This document shows, one piece after another, positions 27,001-32,715 of a stretch of DNA of 37,663 nt (the stretch's first letter is position 1; each line of letters begins with the position of its first letter). The notes below the pieces were generated by a model. It ran no database searches. It was given only the letters and a program-made list of their open reading frames with translations, and was not told the DNA's origin. The position numbers and the translations under genes were made by a program. The DNA is from Clostridia bacterium (GTDB lineage: Bacteria > Bacillota > Clostridia > Oscillospirales > CAG-272): the NCBI GenBank assembly GCA_017935065.1, contig JAGBIF010000047.1, positions 1-37,663 on the forward strand, in the 5' to 3' direction.

Positions 27001-27671
27001 TAGATAATCGCAAGAACCTGGCCTTCATAGGCTCTGGAAGCCTTGAAATAAAGGCAGGCGATGGTCACAGCTACATTTCTCAAAGCAACGGTGGAGACGG
27101 TGGTGACGCCATTATTGCATCTAATGTAATTATTGATATGAGTGGCACATTAACCGTATCCGGAGGCAATGGCGGACATGCATATAATCGCAGCTCAGGT
27201 GACAATAGCGGCAATTGCAGCAATGGACGAGGCGGTTATGTTGGCGGTACAGGTGGTGATGCGTTTGCTGTTGAAAGCCTGACGATCATAGCAGGAAAGT
27301 GCGAAATTGCAGGCGGTAATGGAGGCAACGGCGGAAGCGGTAGTGAAGGAAACGATTGTCTTAGCCCTTTTCACGAGCACTACGGTGGTAATGGCGGTGA
27401 CGCCGGTTCGGGTGGAACCGCGGTAAATGCCACGGTACTAACTGTTAACGAGGATGTGGCTCTCAAGCTTACAGGTGGTAATGGCGGTAAGGGTGGAACT
27501 CCAGGCGGTATGCACGAAGAAGGATATGAAAATCCTGGCACTCCCGGCAAGGGTGGCTCACTCGGAAGTGCTATATCGTCAACTTGTACGCAAACTATTT
27601 CCGAAAATGCGATAACCGATATCAAAGACGGTGAAGCAGGTGCTCAGGGCGAGGGTCTCAATTGGTGTTAA
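21054..27671 (+). CDS. Giant single-pass membrane protein: zinc-ribbon cytoplasmic head, 13 B-repeats, glycine-rich end
   Basis: A 2205-residue protein without a signal peptide. AAAGGAG (21041-21047) fits either ATG 21054 or 21057. Residues 1-400 are predicted cytoplasmic and mainly helical, with a zinc ribbon near 213-240 (CPICGRPT and CEACHH) and a coiled-coil-like stretch after it. A basic KKHP flank and one membrane helix (about 405-428, GTVITIFAVVAVTIATIF) put the C-terminus outside. An extracellular beta-rich module (440-700; 'KTDHLSVYIVAV' is typical of Clostridial surface proteins) leads to 13 Listeria-Bacteroides (InlB B-type) repeats (705-1822). A last region to 2205 is rich in GGNGG. 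No sortase motif is visible. The architecture resembles a sensor or tether joining the cell exterior to a cytoplasmic partner. Composition is more AT-rich than its neighbours, especially in the 5' part, hinting at acquisition by transfer. Confidence 0.85.
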   Translation: MMFEKLGAFFAGFLGENWKESIGTELAADPLEFLLALSIKLPFKAIKGIKTGKKYSAIYNEVNKALIALDAIEHGLFEKILEELNDNQVFKSDRVFFEKIKSFFSKEKGRANAADVNRTLLNSLDFNVGGILELECVKNLDGGKKNAIKDAFEKFRKLLTELHNNMLNNDSRMLINVIDYRIGDTVEYRVRSLMEEFFYSPIENGYEPVTECPICGRPTLKGASGETVECEACHHTYALKKRGLSENGGALNKLIAKKLDDIEQSISRLGGEVAEGFSRVESMIEKLPEENAKALIGALNELGVLRSDKETVDTWLWRIYSIVLHIECNSFNDVKEDDITLARKYVTVVSAELIKNGDKNSVKEDFIKPWGKASKKYERYLKRRAAGDKIMAPLKRLWAKVKKHPWISFGTVITIFAVVAVTIATIFSPATLIDPETGIAMDASYHDKTKEMAAVEAVAETYALDSIAKTHGISDISQIDTRAFDITLSDSTSPEVQPKAEITISIPLTEYELTAKENIRVFHQGSTSAEFIESRIVGDKVEFKTDHLSVYIVAVVPYDVEFVSGGEVILKDAKLHGNHIDVPAAELTGHSFICWKATKADGSTVKLTPDTKRAYITENVKFIAHYAPESYTLNISSDGISTAGSVILTYGEEYTLPENLLAKTGYTVRNISIADIPISSSGVWNIDVDTVPEIQRYIYAPMSANEYKVLFDLNIPEISGASYNGTVESLECFYDGEYALSKCPIDIDGWKQVGWCLSSDGSGTVYTVGSKIENLTAKDGGEVLLFAKWVQNNYTVHFDSNKPAGASSEITGTMADMMLNYDADATPLTKNAFALTGWTFQGWSTSRDGEVVYSDGASVKNLATDGSITLFAKWQVNSYEVIFNKNKPTHASHEVSGTMPSVVHTYDSASSYTIPECIYSLAGWSFIGWSTTASGDVVYTDTQSVKNLAIGGNITLYAKWRANTYKVNFNKNKPINASDEVDGSMPQASLIYDSETSYTLPESAYSLTGWRFIGWSTAADGDVVYADTQSVKNLTVSDSITLYARWQANTYRVEFMSNKPAGATHDVTGITRAITLTYDSAESLPSCTFELEGYSFDGWSTKSNGSEVLYINEQTLVNLTPVNGDVVVLYATWSECLYSIRFDKNTPTNASSRVSGSMRQISCNTIDNFNLPSCEYTLAGWSFVEWNTLPDGSGDGYLDCAEIIANGFAQEGDTVCLYAIWQRNTYTVKFNSNKPVLASGEVSGVIPAVEHTYDNESFYALPECGFTLTGWSFIGWSTSASGEVIYTDGYSVKNLATDGDVTLYAKWQANSYSIIFNSNRPSLASEDVLKQISPINARYDSTLDLPKGYSIKGWTFLGWATSADGGVAYDDEQSVKNLVTGGSITLYAKWSANTYTVKFNANKPDLAGKEVEGHLASVIHTYDSESAYALPQNGYSLVGWEFLGWATSKDGEVAYSDMQSVKNLVTSGSITLYAKWRANIYTVTFDKNEPANASGNAEGGMLQVSQLYDSDTLYILPKCAYSLNGWSFRGWATSADGDVVYTDMQSVKNLATSGNVTLYARWRANTYTVIFDSNKPSCASGEISGQVNPVTVEYDKKFALSTGYSLMGWSFVGWATSKDGVPEYDSMQSVDNLTSGGSVTLYAKWQANTYTVYFDANKPSSASGEIVGAVEPVVHTYDPEVPYTLEKCRLTLNGWSFRGWSNSKTGWPIYSDEASVKNLGSIGSVTLYAIWEQNKYTVEFEANKPESSEYEVEGDMPDMQLSYDDAASDSGIIGENGYSLPGWNFLGWSSSPTGAVAYRQSDILHNLTAENDGAIKLYAVWAVDPYTVGKYVSNGAVVKDTDGTNSYTVYNRIEQTPRLECTGKVIVDWSSCTAGDHSYKNAVNSTGSRYGGGSDDLDIVYGVTEVFFIGNPVATYTDLRIVTYNFLMDSTLTLHLKNMNISATKRPIDSWYVDSEKDIGMYLTIDCIGNSSITATGDGAPAIDNRKNLAFIGSGSLEIKAGDGHSYISQSNGGDGGDAIIASNVIIDMSGTLTVSGGNGGHAYNRSSGDNSGNCSNGRGGYVGGTGGDAFAVESLTIIAGKCEIAGGNGGNGGSGSEGNDCLSPFHEHYGGNGGDAGSGGTAVNATVLTVNEDVALKLTGGNGGKGGTPGGMHEEGYENPGTPGKGGSLGSAISSTCTQTISENAITDIKDGEAGAQGEGLNWC
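23167..26520 (+). repeat. 13 tandem ~86-codon B-repeats inside the giant gene
   Basis: Units start near 23167, 23431, 23683, 23940, 24198, 24461, 24724, 24982, 25231, 25489, 25747, 25996 and 26257. Each encodes NTYTV-x-F-(N/D)-x-N-x-P, a GWSF-x-GW-(S/A)-T core, a QSVKNL turn and an ITLYAKW end. The first unit and the one starting at 24461 are the most degenerate. The DNA itself is similar between units, so copy number could change by recombination. Confidence 0.9.
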
Positions 27672-27741
27672 CGCAGATTATCATCTAAACCTGAAGAGAT
27701 CTATAAAAGTCACAGAGCAAACTATTAACTAACCTAAAAAG

Positions 27742-27780
27742 AGCGGGTGTTTTTTACCAAAAGGGTATTGAGCATCCGCT
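27742..27780 (+). terminator. Weak hairpin after the giant gene
   Basis: AGCGGGTG (27742-27749) pairs with CATCCGCT (27773-27780), with one G-U pair and a 23-base loop. There is no clear U-tract. It lies 70 bases after the giant gene's stop and may terminate or partly insulate it from the downstream operon. The rest of the 480-base gap holds two promoters and an inverted repeat, listed separately. Confidence 0.4.
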
Positions 27781-27912
27781 CGCTTAATTAGAATTGTTTG
27801 CTCTATTATTGCCGTATTACACCTTTTTGTATATAATGCGCAATGATAGGCTTTCGGGGTTGTATAATGTGAAAAAATATTTAATATATGTAATATAGGG
27901 CATTATATTGTA

Positions 27913-27941
27913 TTGACAGAAAATAAAAAATTATGTATAAT
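27913..27941 (+). promoter_or_regulatory. Consensus promoter P2, twin of the giant gene's promoter
   Basis: Perfect TTGACA (27913-27918), a 17-base spacer and perfect TATAAT (27936-27941) in an AATTAT-GT-ATAATT dyad. The block closely matches P1 at 20857-20885, including TGTATTGACA and TTATGTATAAT. It lies 211 bases upstream of the ESCRT-like operon and would add a long leader to that operon's mRNA. Confidence 0.75.
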
Positions 27942-28044
27942 TAATATGAATACAATACTTTATTTGGCGTATACGTGTGATAATTTAATCGTTGCAAAAT
28001 TAATTGAACAGTGCGGTATATGGGGGCATTTGGAATGTAATTTT

Positions 28045-28061
28045 ATGGTAAAAAATACCAT
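28045..28061. repeat. Perfect inverted repeat in the P2 leader
   Basis: ATGGTA (28045-28050), AAAAA, TACCAT (28056-28061). It could be an operator or a small RNA hairpin between P2 and P3. Confidence 0.6.
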
Positions 28062-28096
28062 GTGTTTCAAAAAATGATACAATAAGACCTATCCCA

Positions 28097-28125
28097 TTGA
28101 CAGGTTTTTCCACCTTTGCTATAAT
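28097..28125 (+). promoter_or_regulatory. Perfect promoter P3 of the ESCRT-like operon
   Basis: TTGACA (28097-28102), a 17-base spacer and TATAAT (28120-28125) preceded by TGC (extended -10). Every element matches consensus. AAGGAG (28140-28145) and ATG 28152 follow at once, so the leader is about 20 bases. Confidence 0.9.
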
Positions 28126-28151
28126 TGATACACAACGACAAGGAGAACGAA

Positions 28152-28691
28152 ATGTTTTTCAGAAAACGCAAGAATAATCTTCAGCGCGTTATGTGCCGCG
28201 AGCCGTTTATCGCCGCATTCAGCGATAAGCCGTTTTACGAGGCGCAGGACGGCGCGGCATTCCCCGATTTCGTATTCTGTGAGTACGACGGACACTTCTG
28301 GTGCGTGCGCATCGGAGAGTTTGAGATACTCTGGGGCTTCGGTGACAGGCAGCTTGGCTTTGGTGCCAACGGCAGCGTGATACTCAAGCGCCACAATATG
28401 AATGCGGCGACCTTCGATATGAAGGGAATACCCACGACGAGGGTCGGTGAGATAAGCTACATGTTTATCAACCGAATAACCGACAGAGGCAGAGAGGGCT
28501 TTGCAAAGTACCTTGAGCCGAGACTTCTTCCTCATATCGTAGATATAGCAAGACGCTCGGGCGCGGACGATTTCAAGACAGCGCTAGCTGAGGAGCTGCC
28601 GCGGTGTGAGGCGCTCAGCGAAATGCTTGCCGAGCACGGCATCGAGCTGATGTCTGCCACCGTAAAGTCGGTAATCGTTTACAGTGAATAA
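28152..28691 (+). CDS. Possible SPFH/Band-7-like protein, first gene of the operon
   Basis: A 179-residue protein. ATG 28152 is chosen over an in-frame codon at 28125 because AAGGAG lies six bases before it and the promoter -10 would overlap the longer form. The N-terminus is basic (MFFRKRKNN). The first ~110 residues are beta-rich (FVFCEYDGHFWCVRIGEFEI). The C-terminal part is helical and ends EMLAEHGIELMSATVKSVIV, which resembles the 'L-x-x-Y-G-I-x-(V/L)-x-x-(V/A)-x-I' end of SPFH (stomatin/prohibitin) domains. No membrane helix is obvious. If it is SPFH-like, it would be a membrane-associated scaffold fitting a membrane-remodelling operon. The assignment is tentative; gene order and promoter make it clearly a real gene. 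Confidence 0.8.
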   Translation: MFFRKRKNNLQRVMCREPFIAAFSDKPFYEAQDGAAFPDFVFCEYDGHFWCVRIGEFEILWGFGDRQLGFGANGSVILKRHNMNAATFDMKGIPTTRVGEISYMFINRITDRGREGFAKYLEPRLLPHIVDIARRSGADDFKTALAEELPRCEALSEMLAEHGIELMSATVKSVIVYSE

Positions 28692-28719
28692 CTTAACATT
28701 TACATAAGGAGAAAATATC

Positions 28720-29433
28720 ATGGCAATCAAAGAAAAGAAGGAATCCTGGTTCCAGAAGCGCACAAGACTCCGCGCCGAGGCCGAATGTGCCGTAGTTGAC
28801 GCTTGCGTTATTCAGGCGGATTCTAAAAGCAAGGAATCGCAGGTGATTATTTCGGAGCTTGAAAGGCTTGTCGAGACCATCAGAAGCGAGGTCAAGCAGC
28901 GCTTTGCCGCAAAAGACGATATCGGTGAGCTTACCATAAGAAAGGAAGAGGCACTGCAGTACGAGCTTGAGGTCAAGGAAGAGCGCCACTTCAAGGAATC
29001 GTATATGCGACTCGTTCAGATGCTCAGGGATGTTCAGATGATGATCAACCGACTTATGAGAATGGGTGACTACAAGACGGTTATCCGCATCATTCCCGAA
29101 AAGACTCTTCCTAAGTATATTAAGGCTTTGGACAAGGAAACTCTTGAGAAGGTGCTTGAAAAGACCGATGCTATCCGAAAGAAGCTCCAGGACAGGATGC
29201 TCGAAATCACGAAGGCAGGCAAGGCGCGTGCCGAGGCGAAGGCCCGCAGCTCGTTCGTTTCGGACTTCGTTGCCGAGAAGGCTAACGGCACTGAGGCTAA
29301 GCAGCGTGCCGATCTCGAAGCCTTCATCGCAGGCGGAAAGACCGCAACCGAGCCTGTCGTTCCCGTTCCCGCGGAGGTTGAGACATCACAGACCGAGACC
29401 GCACCCGCCGTCAGACCTACCAACAAGGCGTAA
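28720..29433 (+). CDS. Helical/coiled-coil protein, possible ESCRT-III-like subunit A
   Basis: A 237-residue charged, helical protein without a signal or membrane segment. Residues about 40-110 look like long coiled-coil helices (ISELERLVETIRSEV, LQYELEVKEERHFKES). Residues 110-180 hold shorter helices (QMMINRLMRMGDYKTVIR, LEKVLEKTDAIRKKL). The last ~35 residues are a Pro/Ala/Thr-rich tail. Size, helix pattern and flexible tail are similar to the next gene, and both lie beside a Vps4-type ATPase, as ESCRT-III subunits would. Sequence alone is not decisive; PspA/Vipp1-like or generic coiled-coil scaffolds are alternatives. An AAGGAG site and 28-base spacing from the upstream gene support the start. 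Confidence 0.85.
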   Translation: MAIKEKKESWFQKRTRLRAEAECAVVDACVIQADSKSKESQVIISELERLVETIRSEVKQRFAAKDDIGELTIRKEEALQYELEVKEERHFKESYMRLVQMLRDVQMMINRLMRMGDYKTVIRIIPEKTLPKYIKALDKETLEKVLEKTDAIRKKLQDRMLEITKAGKARAEAKARSSFVSDFVAEKANGTEAKQRADLEAFIAGGKTATEPVVPVPAEVETSQTETAPAVRPTNKA

Positions 29434-29485
29434 TCACTAACCCACCCACACTTCACTAAATTACAATTTATAAGGAGATATTACC

Positions 29486-30130
29486 ATGGCAAAGAAAGAC
29501 AAGGAATTACAGCAGGAAATGGAGCTTGCAGGGCTCGTTTACGACATTACCAAACAGCGCGAGAATCTTGCGGATCTCATTGAGACCTATAGAAGCAATG
29601 CCTATGAGGCGGCTAAGATGGGTCGTGACGATTTCGCCAACGAGCTTCTTGAGTCGGCATCCGAGACCAAGGCCTTCATCGAGGACCTCGCCTTCGTCGA
29701 GCTTGAAATCAAGACCGCCGCTCTTACCGCTAAGGCGTTCAAGTCTCTGAAGAAGCTTCCCGCGGCTCTCGCGGGTGTAACCGACGTGTTCGCCAAGGGC
29801 GTCAAGATTGGCAAGCTTGGTGAGAATCTCAAGAAGCTTCGCGAGACTCTCAAGAATGCCAGAGGTCAGTTTGGCGTTATCAGAGACGCGATAAGCTCGG
29901 ATGCCGAGCGCGCTCACACATCTCTCTTTGGACGCTCCAAGGAGTCGGGCATCAGCGACAGGGCGAGAGCCTTCTTTGATGAGGAGCGCAAGGCGCTTGA
30001 GGCTAAGCTCGCGGTTGAGGGCAGTGCTACCGCACCCGTTGCCGCTCCCACCCAGGCCGCTACCAGCGAGGCTGCGGCGAGAGTTGACGCAATCACCGCC
30101 ATGCTTGACGAGGAGAAGCGCAAGAAATGA
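29486..30130 (+). CDS. ESCRT-III-like helical protein with a candidate MIT-interacting tail
   Basis: A 214-residue helical protein, no signal peptide. Residues 20-95 follow the rhythm of Snf7/CHMP proteins: a helical hairpin with small-residue-rich faces (AYEAAKMGRDDFANELLESA, then FIEDLAFVELEIKTAAL and AFKSLKKLPAAL), then shorter helices to about 165, a flexible Ala/Pro/Thr linker (175-198) and a terminal short helix, ARVDAITAMLDEEKRKK. A short amphipathic helix at the extreme C-terminus after a flexible linker is where ESCRT-III proteins carry the MIM motif that binds MIT domains of Vps4. Its stop overlaps the start of the Vps4-type ATPase gene (ATGA), a sign of stoichiometric co-expression. 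ESCRT-III identity is an inference. Confidence 0.85.
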   Translation: MAKKDKELQQEMELAGLVYDITKQRENLADLIETYRSNAYEAAKMGRDDFANELLESASETKAFIEDLAFVELEIKTAALTAKAFKSLKKLPAALAGVTDVFAKGVKIGKLGENLKKLRETLKNARGQFGVIRDAISSDAERAHTSLFGRSKESGISDRARAFFDEERKALEAKLAVEGSATAPVAAPTQAATSEAAARVDAITAMLDEEKRKK

Positions 30131-31494
30131 GTGCTTTAGATACCTACGTTGCGGCTTATAACGAAGCCAGAAATTCAGGCAACATAAGCCGCGCCGTCGA
30201 TATGGGCTCTCGCGCCGTGAGCATTGCCAGAGAGGAGCTGGCTAAGGACAGCAGCTACACCAACAGGGCACACCTTGAGAGCGTGATTGCATCCATCGGA
30301 GCGTTTCTTGAAAACCCCGATAGATGCAAGCCGCGCCCCAAGGCGCTCAAGCGCTCGGAGGATCCCGAGGACAAGATATCTGCGACCGACTGGTTTTCAG
30401 CACCTATTCCCAGCGTAAAGCTTAAGGATATAGCAGGTCTTGCCGAGGTCAAGGATGCGTTTATAGTCAATATCTTCGCACCCCTGCTTCCGGGCTACAG
30501 TGCTATATACAGTAAGTACATGGGCGAGGCGAGAGGCATTCAGGCGCTTCTCTACGGCCCTCCCGGTACGGGTAAGACTCACGCAGTAAGATGTCTTGCG
30601 GGTGAGCTTGGCTGTAAGATAGCGGTAGTCAAGATTTCGGATACTCTTCAGAAGTACGTCGGTGAGGGTGCTAAGGTAATTGAGACGGTATTCGAGCAGG
30701 CGTCGAAGTACGATAAGTGCATAATCTTCTTTGATGAGATAGACTCGATTGCCTCGGCGCGTGACGGTGACGATTCCCGCAACACCAAGGAGCAGCTTAC
30801 CACGCTTCTTACGAAGATGGACGGCTTCACCTCGGGTGTTAAGGAGGGACAGATAAGAATAGTTATCGCCGCTACCAACCGCCCTTGGGCACTTGACTCG
30901 GCTGTTAAGCGAGGCGGACGTTTTGACACTCAGATATACATTCCGCTGCCCGATTTCGAGGCAAGATGCCAGCTCGTAAGACTTGCTCTTGGCAAGGACG
31001 AGAGGGTAGCGAGCAGAGTTGACGTTCCCTGTGCCCCCGACGTATCTGTTGAGGCTCTTGCACAGCGCCTTGAGGGCTACTCGGGCGCGGATATCAAGGC
31101 GGTGTGCCGTCAGGCGATAAGCCTTCCCCTAAAGAGAGAAATCGTATCCTACGGCGCAGGCCAGCACAGAGATGACTGCCTCACTATGGATGATTTCAAG
31201 GTGGTCCTTTCAAGATACATAAACTCCATCACCGATGACGCGCTTATGCAGTTTGAGGCATACAGGGAGAATATGGAGTTTGATATCGACTACATAAGAT
31301 ACAAGACTAACGACATTATTATAAGACTTTACAACAGGTACGTGAACAAGGCGGACGTCGCCGTTCAGTGGTACGAGATAACCTGGCTCAAGACCTATTG
31401 GGATAACGGATTTATTGAGAGCAGCTTCGGAAAGAAGTACGATCTCAGATTCCTCCCCGCGGTCTTTGAGGAGTACGAGAAGAAAAAGCAATAA
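30127..31494 (+). CDS. Vps4/katanin-type AAA+ ATPase with N-terminal MIT-like domain
   Basis: A 455-residue cytoplasmic ATPase. Residues 1-65 are a three-helix, MIT-like domain (YVAAYNEARNSG; SRAVSIAREEL; SSYTNRAHLESVIASIG). The AAA+ core (95-345) has Walker A GPPGTGKT (144-151), the pore-loop motif KYVGEG (176-181), Walker B IIFFDEID (199-206), sensor 1 ATNRP (249-253), RGGRFD with a candidate arginine finger (about 265), and IYIPLPD (270-276), a hallmark of the Vps4/katanin/spastin clade. YSGADIKAVCRQA follows in the small subdomain. About 100 C-terminal residues are an extra helical extension. The eukaryotic relatives disassemble ESCRT-III polymers. Here the likely substrates are the two helical proteins encoded just upstream. 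FtsH- or Cdc48-type function is less likely because there is no membrane helix, protease domain or second AAA ring. Confidence 0.92.
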   Translation: MSALDTYVAAYNEARNSGNISRAVDMGSRAVSIAREELAKDSSYTNRAHLESVIASIGAFLENPDRCKPRPKALKRSEDPEDKISATDWFSAPIPSVKLKDIAGLAEVKDAFIVNIFAPLLPGYSAIYSKYMGEARGIQALLYGPPGTGKTHAVRCLAGELGCKIAVVKISDTLQKYVGEGAKVIETVFEQASKYDKCIIFFDEIDSIASARDGDDSRNTKEQLTTLLTKMDGFTSGVKEGQIRIVIAATNRPWALDSAVKRGGRFDTQIYIPLPDFEARCQLVRLALGKDERVASRVDVPCAPDVSVEALAQRLEGYSGADIKAVCRQAISLPLKREIVSYGAGQHRDDCLTMDDFKVVLSRYINSITDDALMQFEAYRENMEFDIDYIRYKTNDIIIRLYNRYVNKADVAVQWYEITWLKTYWDNGFIESSFGKKYDLRFLPAVFEEYEKKKQ

Positions 31495-31512
31495 GCAAAA
31501 GAGGAGCTTACA

Positions 31513-32700
31513 ATGGGCTACAGGGATGCCGCGGAGAAATACCGCGCGGATATGTTCATCGCAATCGAAAAGAACGATAGGTCAGCAGGCAGAGAGAATG
31601 CTATTGCCTATGCGACGCTTCTGCGTCAGATGGCGGGTATGCTTGATTCCTACACTGATCGCGCCTTTCTTACACGCGAGGCGGATAAGTATGAATATAT
31701 TGCCGCTATAATCACCAAGTGGGGCAGATGCGACGAGCTCTTTCGCGCCCTGAATGATCCCGCGCCGCACCTTAAGACTAAGGAGGAGCCGAAGCCCGAA
31801 GCTCCCATCACCTCAAAAAGCGAGCCTGCGAGGGGGGAGGAGAAGCCTGTGGCACCCAAGCGCCGCGCTGCTAAGAGCAGCGCCGAGTCTGCCGCGAAGG
31901 CTCCCGCCCCCTCGGTAGCCGCCGCGCCTAAGCCTGCGGCACCTGAGGCCGTAACGCCCCCCACACCTGCGATCAGCCCGTCTCTCGGTGAGCTTATAGC
32001 AGGTATGAGCGCAACGTCCTCACCGAAGAAGGTTACACCTCCCGCACCGAGCGCACCGTCAGGCGGCAGTGAGCCCGCCGTGAGCTCGTCGGGAATCGAA
32101 TGGATCGCCGATGCTATGGAGAAATACATAGGCTCGGTATGGATCGTAAGAACAGGACACAGCTCAGGCACGGGCTTCTTCATCTCAAAGGACGGACTTT
32201 TCCTCACCAACAGACACGTGGCGTATGAAAACGAAGCGCCCGAGCCTAACCTATGGATAGAGTCCGACGACGGAAAGAAGCGCTACCCCGCAAAGATACT
32301 TCACGTAAATAAGACCTATGACGTGGCGCTGCTTCAGATTCTGGGACTGATAGCAGACGTGCCCGCTTTACCCCTTTTACACGATTTTTCGACCGTAAGG
32401 CCCGGATGCGATATGATGATCATAGGCAACGGTCTCGGTTACGGTCTCGCTCCCATTACGGGAACGGTTAAATATCCCAAGTCAAAGAAGGGCGGAGATA
32501 TGATCTATACCGCCTTAACCAACAACGGTGACAGCGGCTCGCCTGTGCTTAACAGAGCAGGCTACGTCATCGGCATTCACAAGTCAACAACCAACGCTAA
32601 GATCGTCGGAGATACGAGAATTGAGGCAAAGGGTATGTCAAACGCGACGCCTGTATGCGAGATTCTCAAGCTTCTCGACGGTTGGGGCGTAAAAATATAA
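31513..32700 (+). CDS. Cytoplasmic trypsin-like (HtrA-type) serine protease with N-terminal MIT-like domain
   Basis: A 395-residue protein with no signal peptide. Residues 1-75 are helical and share the 'D-S-Y-T-D-R-A' motif with the neighbouring ATPases (MIT-like). Residues 84-205 are a Pro/Ala-rich linker. Residues 206-395 are a chymotrypsin-fold protease with an intact triad: His235 in TNRHVA, Asp270 in YDVALLQ and Ser341 in GDSGSP, plus the N-terminal GTGFFIS strand. There is no PDZ domain, unlike DegP. Most bacterial trypsin-like proteases are exported; a cytoplasmic one tied by an adaptor domain to an ATPase operon suggests controlled cleavage of a system component or an effector role. 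Spacing is 18 bases after the ATPase gene. Confidence 0.92.
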   Translation: MGYRDAAEKYRADMFIAIEKNDRSAGRENAIAYATLLRQMAGMLDSYTDRAFLTREADKYEYIAAIITKWGRCDELFRALNDPAPHLKTKEEPKPEAPITSKSEPARGEEKPVAPKRRAAKSSAESAAKAPAPSVAAAPKPAAPEAVTPPTPAISPSLGELIAGMSATSSPKKVTPPAPSAPSGGSEPAVSSSGIEWIADAMEKYIGSVWIVRTGHSSGTGFFISKDGLFLTNRHVAYENEAPEPNLWIESDDGKKRYPAKILHVNKTYDVALLQILGLIADVPALPLLHDFSTVRPGCDMMIIGNGLGYGLAPITGTVKYPKSKKGGDMIYTALTNNGDSGSPVLNRAGYVIGIHKSTTNAKIVGDTRIEAKGMSNATPVCEILKLLDGWGVKI

Positions 32701-32715
32701 GAAACGGAGCAGGGA

